In this document: one piece after another, positions 57,542 to 64,000 of the stretch
Position numbering within the stretch: the stretch's first letter is position 1
How the letters are laid out: each line of letters starts with the position of its first letter
Assembly (NCBI GenBank): GCA_033857955.1
Contig: JAWVCW010000010.1
Location: 1 to 64,000, forward strand
From: Gaiellasilicea sp033857955
GTDB taxonomy: Bacteria; Actinomycetota; Thermoleophilia; Gaiellales; Gaiellaceae
DNA length: 64,000 nucleotides
Direction: 5' to 3'
Position numbers and translations under genes: made by a program
Notes under the pieces: generated by a model
Told to the model about the DNA's origin: nothing
Databases searched by the model: none
What the model saw: the letters and a program-made list of their open reading frames with translations, nothing else

Positions 57542-58468
57542 ATGCTGAAGTTCATCGTCAGGCGAGTCTTCTGGACGATCCCGGTCCTTCTGGTCGTCAT
57601 CTTCCTGACGTTCATGATGATGCGGCAGATCGAAGGGAGCCCGTTCCGGCACTCCGAGCGAGCCGTCCCGCCGGCCGTGCTGCAGAATCTGGAGCGCAAG
57701 TTCAACCTCGACAAGCCGTGGTATCTGCAGTACGCGTACTACGTGAAGGGCGTCTTCACGCTCGATCTCGGACCGTCGCTCGTCCTCCGCGGCCAGGACG
57801 TGAACGACATCGTCAAGACCCATTTCCCGAAGTCGATCGAGCTCGGCCTCTACGCGTTCCTGTTCGCGATCTTCGTCGGCGTGCCGCTGGGGGTGGCCGC
57901 GGCACTGAGACACAACACGGCGGTGGACTACTCGGCGATGTTCTTCTCGAATGTCTTCCACGCGGTCCCGAGCTTCCTGATCGCGACGCTGATGATCTAT
58001 TTCATCGCGCTGAAAGCGGGGGCGCTGCCGACGAGCGGCTGGACGACGTGGCAGCACAAGATCATGCCGTCGATCGCGCTCGGCTTCGGGCCGATGGCGC
58101 TCTTCGCGCGGCTCGTGCGCGGAACGATGCTCGAGACGCTGCAGCAGGACTACGTGCGCACCGCCCGGGCCAAGGGGCTTCGTTACCGGCGCGTCGTTGG
58201 GCTGCACGTCCTGCGCAACTCGCTGATCCCCGTGATCACGGCCGCCGGGCCGCTGCTCGGATACATCATCACCGGCTCGTTCGTGATCGAGCTGATCTTC
58301 AACATCCCCGGGATCGGCGGGTACTACGTCACAGCGGTCAGCGCGCGCGACTACTCGGTCGTGATGGGCCTGACCGTCCTGCTGTCCGGGCTCGTGATCA
58401 TCGCGAATCTCGTGGTCGACATCCTCTACGGGCTCCTCGATCCCCGGACTCGCGACGCGCGCATCTGA
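57542..58468 (+). CDS. Peptide ABC transporter permease (DppB/OppB-like) 2
   Basis: 308 residues. Starts MLKFIVRRVFWTIPVLLVVI; EAA loop DYVRTARAKGLRYRRVVGLH; ends LYGLLDPRTRDARI. Six helices. TGATG overlap with the next permease. Confidence 0.94.
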   Translation: MLKFIVRRVFWTIPVLLVVIFLTFMMMRQIEGSPFRHSERAVPPAVLQNLERKFNLDKPWYLQYAYYVKGVFTLDLGPSLVLRGQDVNDIVKTHFPKSIELGLYAFLFAIFVGVPLGVAAALRHNTAVDYSAMFFSNVFHAVPSFLIATLMIYFIALKAGALPTSGWTTWQHKIMPSIALGFGPMALFARLVRGTMLETLQQDYVRTARAKGLRYRRVVGLHVLRNSLIPVITAAGPLLGYIITGSFVIELIFNIPGIGGYYVTAVSARDYSVVMGLTVLLSGLVIIANLVVDILYGLLDPRTRDARI

Positions 58469-59400
58469 TGGCTGTCAGTCCCACTGACGTCCGCGAAGAG
58501 GGCATCGCAGTCGAGCCGGGCGCGGCGCCGTCGTCGGGGGTGCCGATCCGTCAAACCAACCTCTGGAAGGACGCCTGGCGCCGCTACATCCGCAACAGGG
58601 CAGCGGTGATCGCCGGCGTGGGCTTCCTGCTCATCCTCCTGTACTGCCTGCTCGCTCCGATCCTCTCGCCCTATGACCCGACGTTCGTGGACTACTCGAT
58701 CGCGAAGCAGGATCCGAGCCTTCACCACCTGTTCGGCACGGACAAGTTCGGACGCGACCTCTTCGAGCGCACCGCTCTCGGCGGCCGCGTCTCGATCCTG
58801 ATCGGGTTCGGCGCGACGCTGGCGATCCTCGCGATCGGCGTGGTCTACGGGGCTATCTCGGGCTTCGTCGGCGGCCGGCTCGACAACGGCCTGATGCGCT
58901 TCCTCGACGCTCTTTACGGGCTTCCCTACCTGCCCTTCGCGATCATCACGCTCGCGATCATCGGCCGCACGAACATGTGGACGATGATGATCGCGCTCTC
59001 GATCGCGAGTTGGTTCACGACGGCGCGCATCGTCCGCGGGCAGGTGATCAGCCTGAAGGAGAACGACTACGTGCGCGCGGCCAAGGCGGTCGGGGCGCGC
59101 TGGTATCGAATCCTCTTCCGGCACCTGTTGCCGAACACGCTCGGCGTGCTGATCATCGCCATCTTCCTCGAACTGCCGGCAGTCATCCTCGGCGAGGCGT
59201 TCCTCTCGTTCATCGGGCTCGGGATCAGCCCGCCGGACCCGTCCTGGGGCGCGATGGCCCAGGAGGGCCGAGGGACCTACCGGACGCACCCGATCGAGAT
59301 CGTCGTCCCGTCGGTGGCGATCGCGTCGCTGGTCATGTGCGCGAACTTCATCGCCGACGGCCTGCGGGACGCCCTCGACCCGAGAAGCAGGAAGAACTAG
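58468..59400 (+). CDS. Peptide ABC transporter permease (DppC/OppC-like) 2
   Basis: 310 residues. Hydrophilic lead of about 35 residues, then helix 1; FGTDKFGRDLFERTALGGRV and EAA loop DYVRAAKAVGARWYRI. Ends DGLRDALDPRSRKN. Two bases before the ATPase gene. Confidence 0.94.
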   Translation: MAVSPTDVREEGIAVEPGAAPSSGVPIRQTNLWKDAWRRYIRNRAAVIAGVGFLLILLYCLLAPILSPYDPTFVDYSIAKQDPSLHHLFGTDKFGRDLFERTALGGRVSILIGFGATLAILAIGVVYGAISGFVGGRLDNGLMRFLDALYGLPYLPFAIITLAIIGRTNMWTMMIALSIASWFTTARIVRGQVISLKENDYVRAAKAVGARWYRILFRHLLPNTLGVLIIAIFLELPAVILGEAFLSFIGLGISPPDPSWGAMAQEGRGTYRTHPIEIVVPSVAIASLVMCANFIADGLRDALDPRSRKN

Positions 59401-59402
59401 AG

Positions 59403-60419
59403 ATGGCGCTGCTCGAGGTCAACGACCTGCGCACCCACTTCTTCACCCGGGAGGGTGTCGTCCAGGCCGTCGACGGGATCAGCTTCGCGGTCGAGAAGGG
59501 CAAGACGCTCGGTATCGTCGGCGAGTCGGGCTGCGGGAAGTCGGTCACCGCGCTCTCGATCATGGGCCTGATCCCCAAGCCTCCAGCGCGGATCGTGTCC
59601 GGAGAGGTGCTCTTCGAGGGCCAGGACCTGACGAAGCTGTCCGAGCACAAGCTCGAGGACGTCCGCGGGCGCGAGATCGCGATGATCTTCCAGGACCCGA
59701 TGACGTCGCTCAATCCGACGCTGACGATCGGGACGCAGATCACGGAGACGATCCGGCGGCACTACGACGTGCCGCAGCAGCAGGCGAACAAGAAGGCGAT
59801 CGAGCTGCTGGAGGAGGTCCGCATCCCGCGCGCCTCCGAGCGGCTCAAGGACTACCCGCACCGCTTCTCGGGGGGCATGCGCCAGCGCGTGATGATCGCG
59901 ATCGCGCTCTCCTGCGACCCGAAGCTGCTGATCGCCGACGAGCCGACGACGGCGCTCGACGTGACCGTGCAGGCGTCCGTGCTCGACCTGCTCGACGATC
60001 TGCGCACCGAGCACGAGATGGCGATGATCATCATCACGCACGACCTGGGCGTCGTCGCGGAGGCGTCGGACGACATCCTCGTGATGTACGCCGGCCAGAT
60101 CGTCGAGCAGGCCTCGACGCTCGACCTCTTCGACCATCCGGAGCATCCGTACACCGAGGCCCTGCTCGGCGCGCTGCCGCAGCTCGAGGGCGAGGGGATC
60201 CGTCAGAGGCGTCTCGTGGCCATCCCGGGCCGTCCGCCCGACCTGATCGATCCGCCGGCCGCGTGCCGCTTTGCCCCCCGCTGCCGCTACGCGGGGAACG
60301 ACTCGTGCACCCAGCAGATGCCCGAGCTGCGGGAGATCCGGAAGGGCCACTGGGTCCGTTCCGCGCATCCGGCCAGCGAGCGGGCCGGAAAACGCGCGCC
60401 TGAGGCGACGCCGGCATGA
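59403..60419 (+). CDS. Peptide ABC transporter ATPase (OppD-like) 2
   Basis: 338 residues. Walker A GESGCGKSVTA, signature SGGMRQRVMIA, Walker B LLIADEPTTALDVT, and carboxyl-terminal Cys cluster CRFAPRCRYAGNDSC. ATGA overlap with the next ATPase. Confidence 0.95.
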   Translation: MALLEVNDLRTHFFTREGVVQAVDGISFAVEKGKTLGIVGESGCGKSVTALSIMGLIPKPPARIVSGEVLFEGQDLTKLSEHKLEDVRGREIAMIFQDPMTSLNPTLTIGTQITETIRRHYDVPQQQANKKAIELLEEVRIPRASERLKDYPHRFSGGMRQRVMIAIALSCDPKLLIADEPTTALDVTVQASVLDLLDDLRTEHEMAMIIITHDLGVVAEASDDILVMYAGQIVEQASTLDLFDHPEHPYTEALLGALPQLEGEGIRQRRLVAIPGRPPDLIDPPAACRFAPRCRYAGNDSCTQQMPELREIRKGHWVRSAHPASERAGKRAPEATPA

Positions 60420-61282
60420 GCACGGACGGCGTCCTCCTCGAGGTCACCGACCTGCACAAGCACTTCCCGATCCGCTCGGGCCTCCTGGTCGAGCGCAAGG
60501 TCGGAGAGGTGAAGGCGGTCGACGGGGTCAGCTTCGAGATCAAGGCCGGCGAGACGCTCGGCCTCGTAGGCGAGTCCGGGTCGGGCAAGTCGACCACCGG
60601 CTACTGCATCCTGCAGCTGCTCAAGCCCACTTCCGGCTCGGTGCGCTTCGAGGGCATCGAGCTGACCGAGCTCGGGCGCGAGGCGCTCCGCAAGATGAGG
60701 CGCGAGATGCAGATCGTCTTCCAGGACCCGTACTCGTCGCTCGACCCGCGGATGACGGTCGGCGACATCGTCGGCGAGCCGCTGATCGTGCACGGGATCG
60801 GCACGCGCCGCGATCGCAGTATCCGGATCCGAGAGCTGCTGGACGTCGTCGGCTTCAACCCGAGCTACACCAACCGCTACCCGCACGAGTTCTCGGGCGG
60901 GCAGCGCCAGCGGATCGGGATCGCGCGAGCGCTCGCCCTGAGCCCCAAGCTGATCGTCTGCGACGAGCCGGTCTCGGCGCTCGACGTCTCGATTCAGGCG
61001 CAGATCCTCAACCTGCTCAAGGACCTCCAGCAGGACTTCGGCCTCACCTATCTCTTCGTCGCCCACGACCTGGCCGTCGTCCGCACGATGAGCGACCGGA
61101 TCGCGGTGATGAACAAGGGCAAGCTCGTCGAGATCGGCCCTGCCGAGGAGGTCTACTCCAACCCGCAAGACGACTACACGAAGGCGCTTCTCTCCGCGGT
61201 TCCGATTCCCGACCCCCGCGCGATGAAGGAGCGGAAGGCCGCGCGCCGCAAGTTGCGGCACACGCTGGCCGAAGGCCTGTAG
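60416..61282 (+). CDS. Peptide ABC transporter ATPase (OppF-like) 2, short
   Basis: 288 residues. Walker A GESGSGKSTTGY, signature SGGQRQRIGIA, Walker B IVCDEPVSALDVS. It ends about 30-40 residues early compared with its paralogue at 41948 and lacks the Cys-rich oligopeptide-transporter tail; the last residues are Arg/Lys-rich. No frameshift is evident, so this may be a natural short form. Confidence 0.92.
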   Translation: MSTDGVLLEVTDLHKHFPIRSGLLVERKVGEVKAVDGVSFEIKAGETLGLVGESGSGKSTTGYCILQLLKPTSGSVRFEGIELTELGREALRKMRREMQIVFQDPYSSLDPRMTVGDIVGEPLIVHGIGTRRDRSIRIRELLDVVGFNPSYTNRYPHEFSGGQRQRIGIARALALSPKLIVCDEPVSALDVSIQAQILNLLKDLQQDFGLTYLFVAHDLAVVRTMSDRIAVMNKGKLVEIGPAEEVYSNPQDDYTKALLSAVPIPDPRAMKERKAARRKLRHTLAEGL

Positions 61283-61293
61283 GCCAAACCCTC

Positions 61294-61587
61294 CTAGGTC
61301 TGCGAGGAGGCGGAGTCGCTCTGCGTGATCGTCTCGCTGCGCGGCTCCGAAACCGTGTCGCCGTCTTGGGTGTGCATCTCGTCTCCACCGATCGGCTGCA
61401 CGTGCGGCCCGCCTGGGTTCATTCCGTCCGTCGGAGTCAACGGCATCGGGCCGGGACCGGGCTCGACGCCGCCGATGCCGCCGAGACCGCTCGCCGGGCT
61501 CGTGCTCAGCAGAGACATCATCTCGCGCGCCGGCAGTGGCGACCCTTCCTGCTCCTCGAGCTCCTCGTTCCGCTTCTCGTCGCTCAT
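61294..61587 (-). CDS. Small disordered protein with LPAREMMSLL motif
   Basis: 97 residues. Acidic amino terminus (SDEKRNEELEEQEG), then SPLPAREMMSLLSTSP, then a Gly/Pro/Ser-rich tail without predicted structure. LPxREaMSLI-like motifs recur in small actinobacterial proteins of unknown role, some near modification enzymes (recollection, not checked). No such enzyme is adjacent here. A GAGGGGT ribosome site precedes the ATG. Convergent with the transporter operon, 11 bases apart. Confidence 0.6.
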   Translation of the reverse strand: MSDEKRNEELEEQEGSPLPAREMMSLLSTSPASGLGGIGGVEPGPGPMPLTPTDGMNPGGPHVQPIGGDEMHTQDGDTVSEPRSETITQSDSASSQT

Positions 61588-61644
61588 GACCCCTCCTCGT
61601 TCGATTGCCTGCCCGAGTAGTTGCCCGGCCGACTCCGGCGCAAA

Positions 61645-62778
61645 CTACAAGCCGAGGTGCTTCGCGATCACCATCCGCTGCACCTCGTTCGTGCCCTCGC
61701 CGATCTCCAGGATCTTCTGGTCGCGGTAGAGACGCGAGATTGCGTACTCGTCCATGAAGCCGTAGCCGCCGTGGATCTGGAGCGCCCAGTTCGCGGCGCG
61801 GTTCGAGAGCTCGCCGGTGAAGAGCTTCGCCATTGCCGCCTCGCGTGCGAACGGCCTGCCCTGATCCTTCAGCCACGCGGCCTTGACGACCATCGAACGG
61901 CCTGCCTCGATCTCCGTTGCCATGTCCGCGAGCCGGAACTGCACGGCCTGGAAGCGGGCGATCGGCTTTCCGAACTGCTCACGCTCCTGCGCGTACGCGT
62001 AGGCGAGGTCGTAGGCGCCCTGCGCGAGGCCGACACCCATCGCGGCGACCGAGATCCGGCCGCCGTCGAGGATCTCGAGGAATTGCTGAAAGCCCGCGCC
62101 GCGCTCTCCGAGGAGGTTCCCCTCCGGCACGCTGACGTCGCTGAACGAGAGCTCGCGCGTGTCGGAGGCCTTCCAGCCGAGCTTCTTCATCGGCGCCGAG
62201 ATCTCGTAGCCGGGAGTCCCGTTCGTGACGACGATGTTCGAGATCTCGTCCTCGCCCGTGCGTGCCGTCAACGTCACGCCCCACGTGATGTCCGTGCCTG
62301 CGTTCGTGATGAACATCTTCGAGCCGTTCACGACCCACCGGCCCTCACGCAGCTCCGCCGTCGTGCGCGCGTTGCCGGCGTCGGACCCCGCGCCCGGCTC
62401 GGTGAGCCCGAAGGCGGCGAGCCTGCGTCCGGAGGCAAGGTCGGGCAGCCACACCTGCTTCTGCGCCTCACTCCCGAACAGCAAGATCGGCATCGTCCCG
62501 AGCGAGGTGTGCGCGGCGACGGTGATCGCGACCGACGAGTCGATCCGGGTGAGCTCCTCGATCGCGAGCGCGTAGGAGACGGTGTCGCCGCCCGCGCCGC
62601 CGTACTCCTCCGGAATCGGCAGGCCCATCAGCCCGAGCTCGCCGAGCTCGGCGACGATCTCGTACGGGAAACGCGACTCGCGGTCGAGTTCCTCTGCGAC
62701 GGGCGCGACCTTCTCGCGCGCGAACTCGCGCACCGTGTCGCGGACGAGCTGCTGCTCCTGGGTGAGGTCGAGGTCCAT
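61645..62778 (-). CDS. Acyl-CoA dehydrogenase
   Basis: 377 residues. MDLDLTQEQQLVRDTVREF start, FAD/substrate loops AFGLTEPGAGSDAGN and KMFITNAG, and the carboxyl-terminal IHGGYGFMDEYAISRLYRDQ followed by EIGEGTNEVQRMVIAKH, whose Glu is at the catalytic-base place of the short/medium-chain and glutaryl-like groups. It donates electrons to ETF (7400-9151). The start at 62778 excludes an unlikely 11-residue extension. Chain-length specificity cannot be read from sequence. Confidence 0.93.
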   Translation of the reverse strand: MDLDLTQEQQLVRDTVREFAREKVAPVAEELDRESRFPYEIVAELGELGLMGLPIPEEYGGAGGDTVSYALAIEELTRIDSSVAITVAAHTSLGTMPILLFGSEAQKQVWLPDLASGRRLAAFGLTEPGAGSDAGNARTTAELREGRWVVNGSKMFITNAGTDITWGVTLTARTGEDEISNIVVTNGTPGYEISAPMKKLGWKASDTRELSFSDVSVPEGNLLGERGAGFQQFLEILDGGRISVAAMGVGLAQGAYDLAYAYAQEREQFGKPIARFQAVQFRLADMATEIEAGRSMVVKAAWLKDQGRPFAREAAMAKLFTGELSNRAANWALQIHGGYGFMDEYAISRLYRDQKILEIGEGTNEVQRMVIAKHLGL

Positions 62779-62791
62779 GCGCGGCCGAACC

Positions 62792-62797
62792 CTATAG
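62792..62797. promoter_or_regulatory. Palindromic CTATAG in a divergent promoter
   Basis: CTATAG lies between the divergent starts at 62778 and 62834. It can supply TATAGA/TAGATT for the plus strand (with a 37-base leader carrying AAAGGAG) and TATAGG/TAGGGT for the minus strand (10 bases from ATG). Confidence 0.45.
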
Positions 62798-62833
62798 ATT
62801 CGGCTCTTCACCGATCAAAGGAGCGACACAGAG

Positions 62834-63142
62834 ATGGCTGAGACCGTGCAGGAGTTCTTCGACGGGCTTCCCGCCCGCGCCGACGCCGAGAAGACGGCAG
62901 GGATGAACAACTCGTACCTGTTCGACATCGAGGGTGCCGGCCAGTGGCTCGTCTCGGTCGAAGACGGCAAGGTCAACGTGACCGAAGGCGGCGGCGAGGC
63001 CGACACGACGATCACGACCTCCGAGGAGACGATGATGGCCGTCGTCAAGGGCGAGCAGAACCCGACCACCGCCTACATGACCGGGAAGCTGAAGATCAAG
63101 GGCGACATGGGCGCCGCGATGAAGTTGCAGAAGCTCTTCTAG
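62834..63142 (+). CDS. SCP2 sterol-carrier-like protein
   Basis: 102 residues, a stand-alone SCP2 domain: NNSYLFDIEGAGQWLVSVEDGKVNV, cited in part, then ADTTITTSEETMMAVVKGE and the end GDMGAAMKLQKLF. Such proteins bind fatty acyl-CoA or other lipids; the divergent acyl-CoA dehydrogenase fits a lipid role. Ribosome site AAAGGAG. Confidence 0.88.
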   Translation: MAETVQEFFDGLPARADAEKTAGMNNSYLFDIEGAGQWLVSVEDGKVNVTEGGGEADTTITTSEETMMAVVKGEQNPTTAYMTGKLKIKGDMGAAMKLQKLF

Positions 63143-63146
63143 CCCC

Positions 63147-64000
63147 CTGATCCGGCTGCTGCTTGCGCTCGTCCTGGTCGCGGCTCCCCCTGCGGCGACG
63201 ACGGGCACGGCCGAGCCTCGCTCCGTCAGCGCAGGTGCGGCGATCGCGTTTACGCAGGGTCGCGCCCTGCTCGTGATGCGCCCGGATGGAACCGGCGTAC
63301 GCACGCTCGTCGTCGGCCGGCGTCTGGAGGCCAGCACGCCTGTCTGGTCGCCGGACGGACGTCGGATCGCGTTCGTTCGGTCCGACATCAACGAGCTCGG
63401 GATCTATGTGGTTGGTCGCGACGGGGGCGGGTTGAGACGCCTCGCCACGGGGTCGGAGCCCAGCTGGTCCCCCGACGGATCGCGCATCGCTTTCGGGGCC
63501 GGAGCGGGTCCGACATCGGCGATCTTCACCGTGCGGTTGGACGGCTCCGACCGCCGGCAGCTGACCCGTCCCCGGCTCGTGTACGACGGCACTCCTGACT
63601 GGTCGCCCGACGGGCGGCGGATCGCGTTCGTGCGCGACAACGACCGCGTGGCGCTGATTCACGTCATGAAGGCCGACGGGAGCAATCGGTTCCGGCTCGC
63701 CGGCGGCATCCAGCCCCGCTGGTCGCCCGACAGTCGCAGGCTCGCGTTCGTGCCCGGGGACGCCGGCGGGATCTCCGTCATGGACGCGGACGGAAGTCGG
63801 CAACGACAGCTGCCCACGGTACCCCGGTACCTCCGCCGTTTCGAGACGTACGACGGGTACCCGACGTGGTCTCCCGACGGCAGCCGCCTTGCCTTCGTCC
63901 GCTTCGTGTCGGAGCCAGGGCTGAAGCCCGATCCGAGCGGCATCTACGTCGTGGGCACCGACGGGAGCAACCGCCGGTCGCTCCTGACAGGTCGCACGGT
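63147..64000 (+). CDS. TolB-like PD40 beta-propeller secreted protein, N-terminal part, probable CTG start
   Basis: At least 284 residues, open to the window edge. A signal peptide IRLLLALVLVAAPPAATTGTA begins at CTG 63147, four bases after the SCP2 stop; from the in-frame TGA at 63120 there is no ATG, GTG or TTG before it. Five repeats of the form WSPDGRRIAFVR follow, each with a GSDRRQL-like linker, a PD40/TolB propeller. Probably secreted or periplasmic-side; function unknown. Conventional starts further in would remove the signal peptide. Confidence 0.75.
   Translation, partial: MIRLLLALVLVAAPPAATTGTAEPRSVSAGAAIAFTQGRALLVMRPDGTGVRTLVVGRRLEASTPVWSPDGRRIAFVRSDINELGIYVVGRDGGGLRRLATGSEPSWSPDGSRIAFGAGAGPTSAIFTVRLDGSDRRQLTRPRLVYDGTPDWSPDGRRIAFVRDNDRVALIHVMKADGSNRFRLAGGIQPRWSPDSRRLAFVPGDAGGISVMDADGSRQRQLPTVPRYLRRFETYDGYPTWSPDGSRLAFVRFVSEPGLKPDPSGIYVVGTDGSNRRSLLTGRT

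Overview
The window looks like a piece of a high-GC actinobacterial chromosome. The GC-rich codon use, the many GTG starts, the CxC/CxxC form of ribosomal protein L31, the DUF5995 gene and the abundance of acyl-CoA and flavoprotein genes suggest the Thermoleophilia/Gaiellales side of the phylum. That placement is inference, since no rRNA gene is present. Coding density is very high: genes commonly overlap by 1-17 bases, and only one gene-free stretch exceeds 300 bases (1814-2250).

Layout. 1-1813: the amino-terminal part of a secreted, Ig-like repeat surface protein. 2251-6206: a secreted degenerate metallopeptidase-like protein, then a two-subunit B12-dependent acyl-CoA mutase whose specificity residues match isobutyryl-CoA mutase, with an MBL-fold hydrolase wedged between the subunits on the other strand. 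6367-10848: an M23 peptidase and the electron-transfer module etfB-etfA-ETF:quinone oxidoreductase. 10841-13326: an M48 protease and a duplicated DUF4389 membrane protein. 13350-23617: a PLP ammonia-lyase leads into the conserved translation/precursor block rpmE, DUF1385, two OsmC genes, prfA, prmC, tsaC, glyA, upp and wecA, interrupted by a REP-associated transposase (RAYT), a GNAT and a DUF5995 gene. 23614-25911: a hybrid histidine kinase.

26044-45426: the F1Fo ATP synthase locus. atpZ/I-B-E-F-H-A-G is contiguous, but atpD-atpC lie about 12.2 kb downstream. The gap holds a MoxR/DUF58/VWA (Bat-like) operon, a complete peptide ABC transporter and an orphan anti-sigma-like gene. 45577-55726: a flavin reductase, cobalamin-dependent metH with a structured leader, an MFS transporter, meaB, a second threonine ammonia-lyase, a small unknown gene framed by inverted palindromes, an MBL-double-rhodanese fusion and a YcnI-like copper protein. 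55797-61282: a second complete peptide ABC transporter. 61294-64000: a small disordered protein, an acyl-CoA dehydrogenase, an SCP2-like protein and the start of a TolB-like propeller protein.

The genes fit an aerobic heterotroph that imports peptides (two Opp/Dpp systems), deaminates amino acids, oxidises branched and short acyl-CoAs (acyl-CoA dehydrogenase to ETF to quinone), rearranges acyl-CoAs with B12 (mutase plus MeaB), and depends on B12 for methionine synthesis.

The least conventional signals are architectural. They are leaderless TANNNT boxes 6-10 bases before start codons, back-to-back starts only 15-23 bases apart with interlocked boxes, convergent genes that end on one shared CTAG, three genes with no ATG/GTG/TTG ahead of their first membrane helix or signal peptide (probable CTG starts), the split ATP synthase operon, and two families of palindromic repeats. 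No clearly new defence or biosynthetic system was found.
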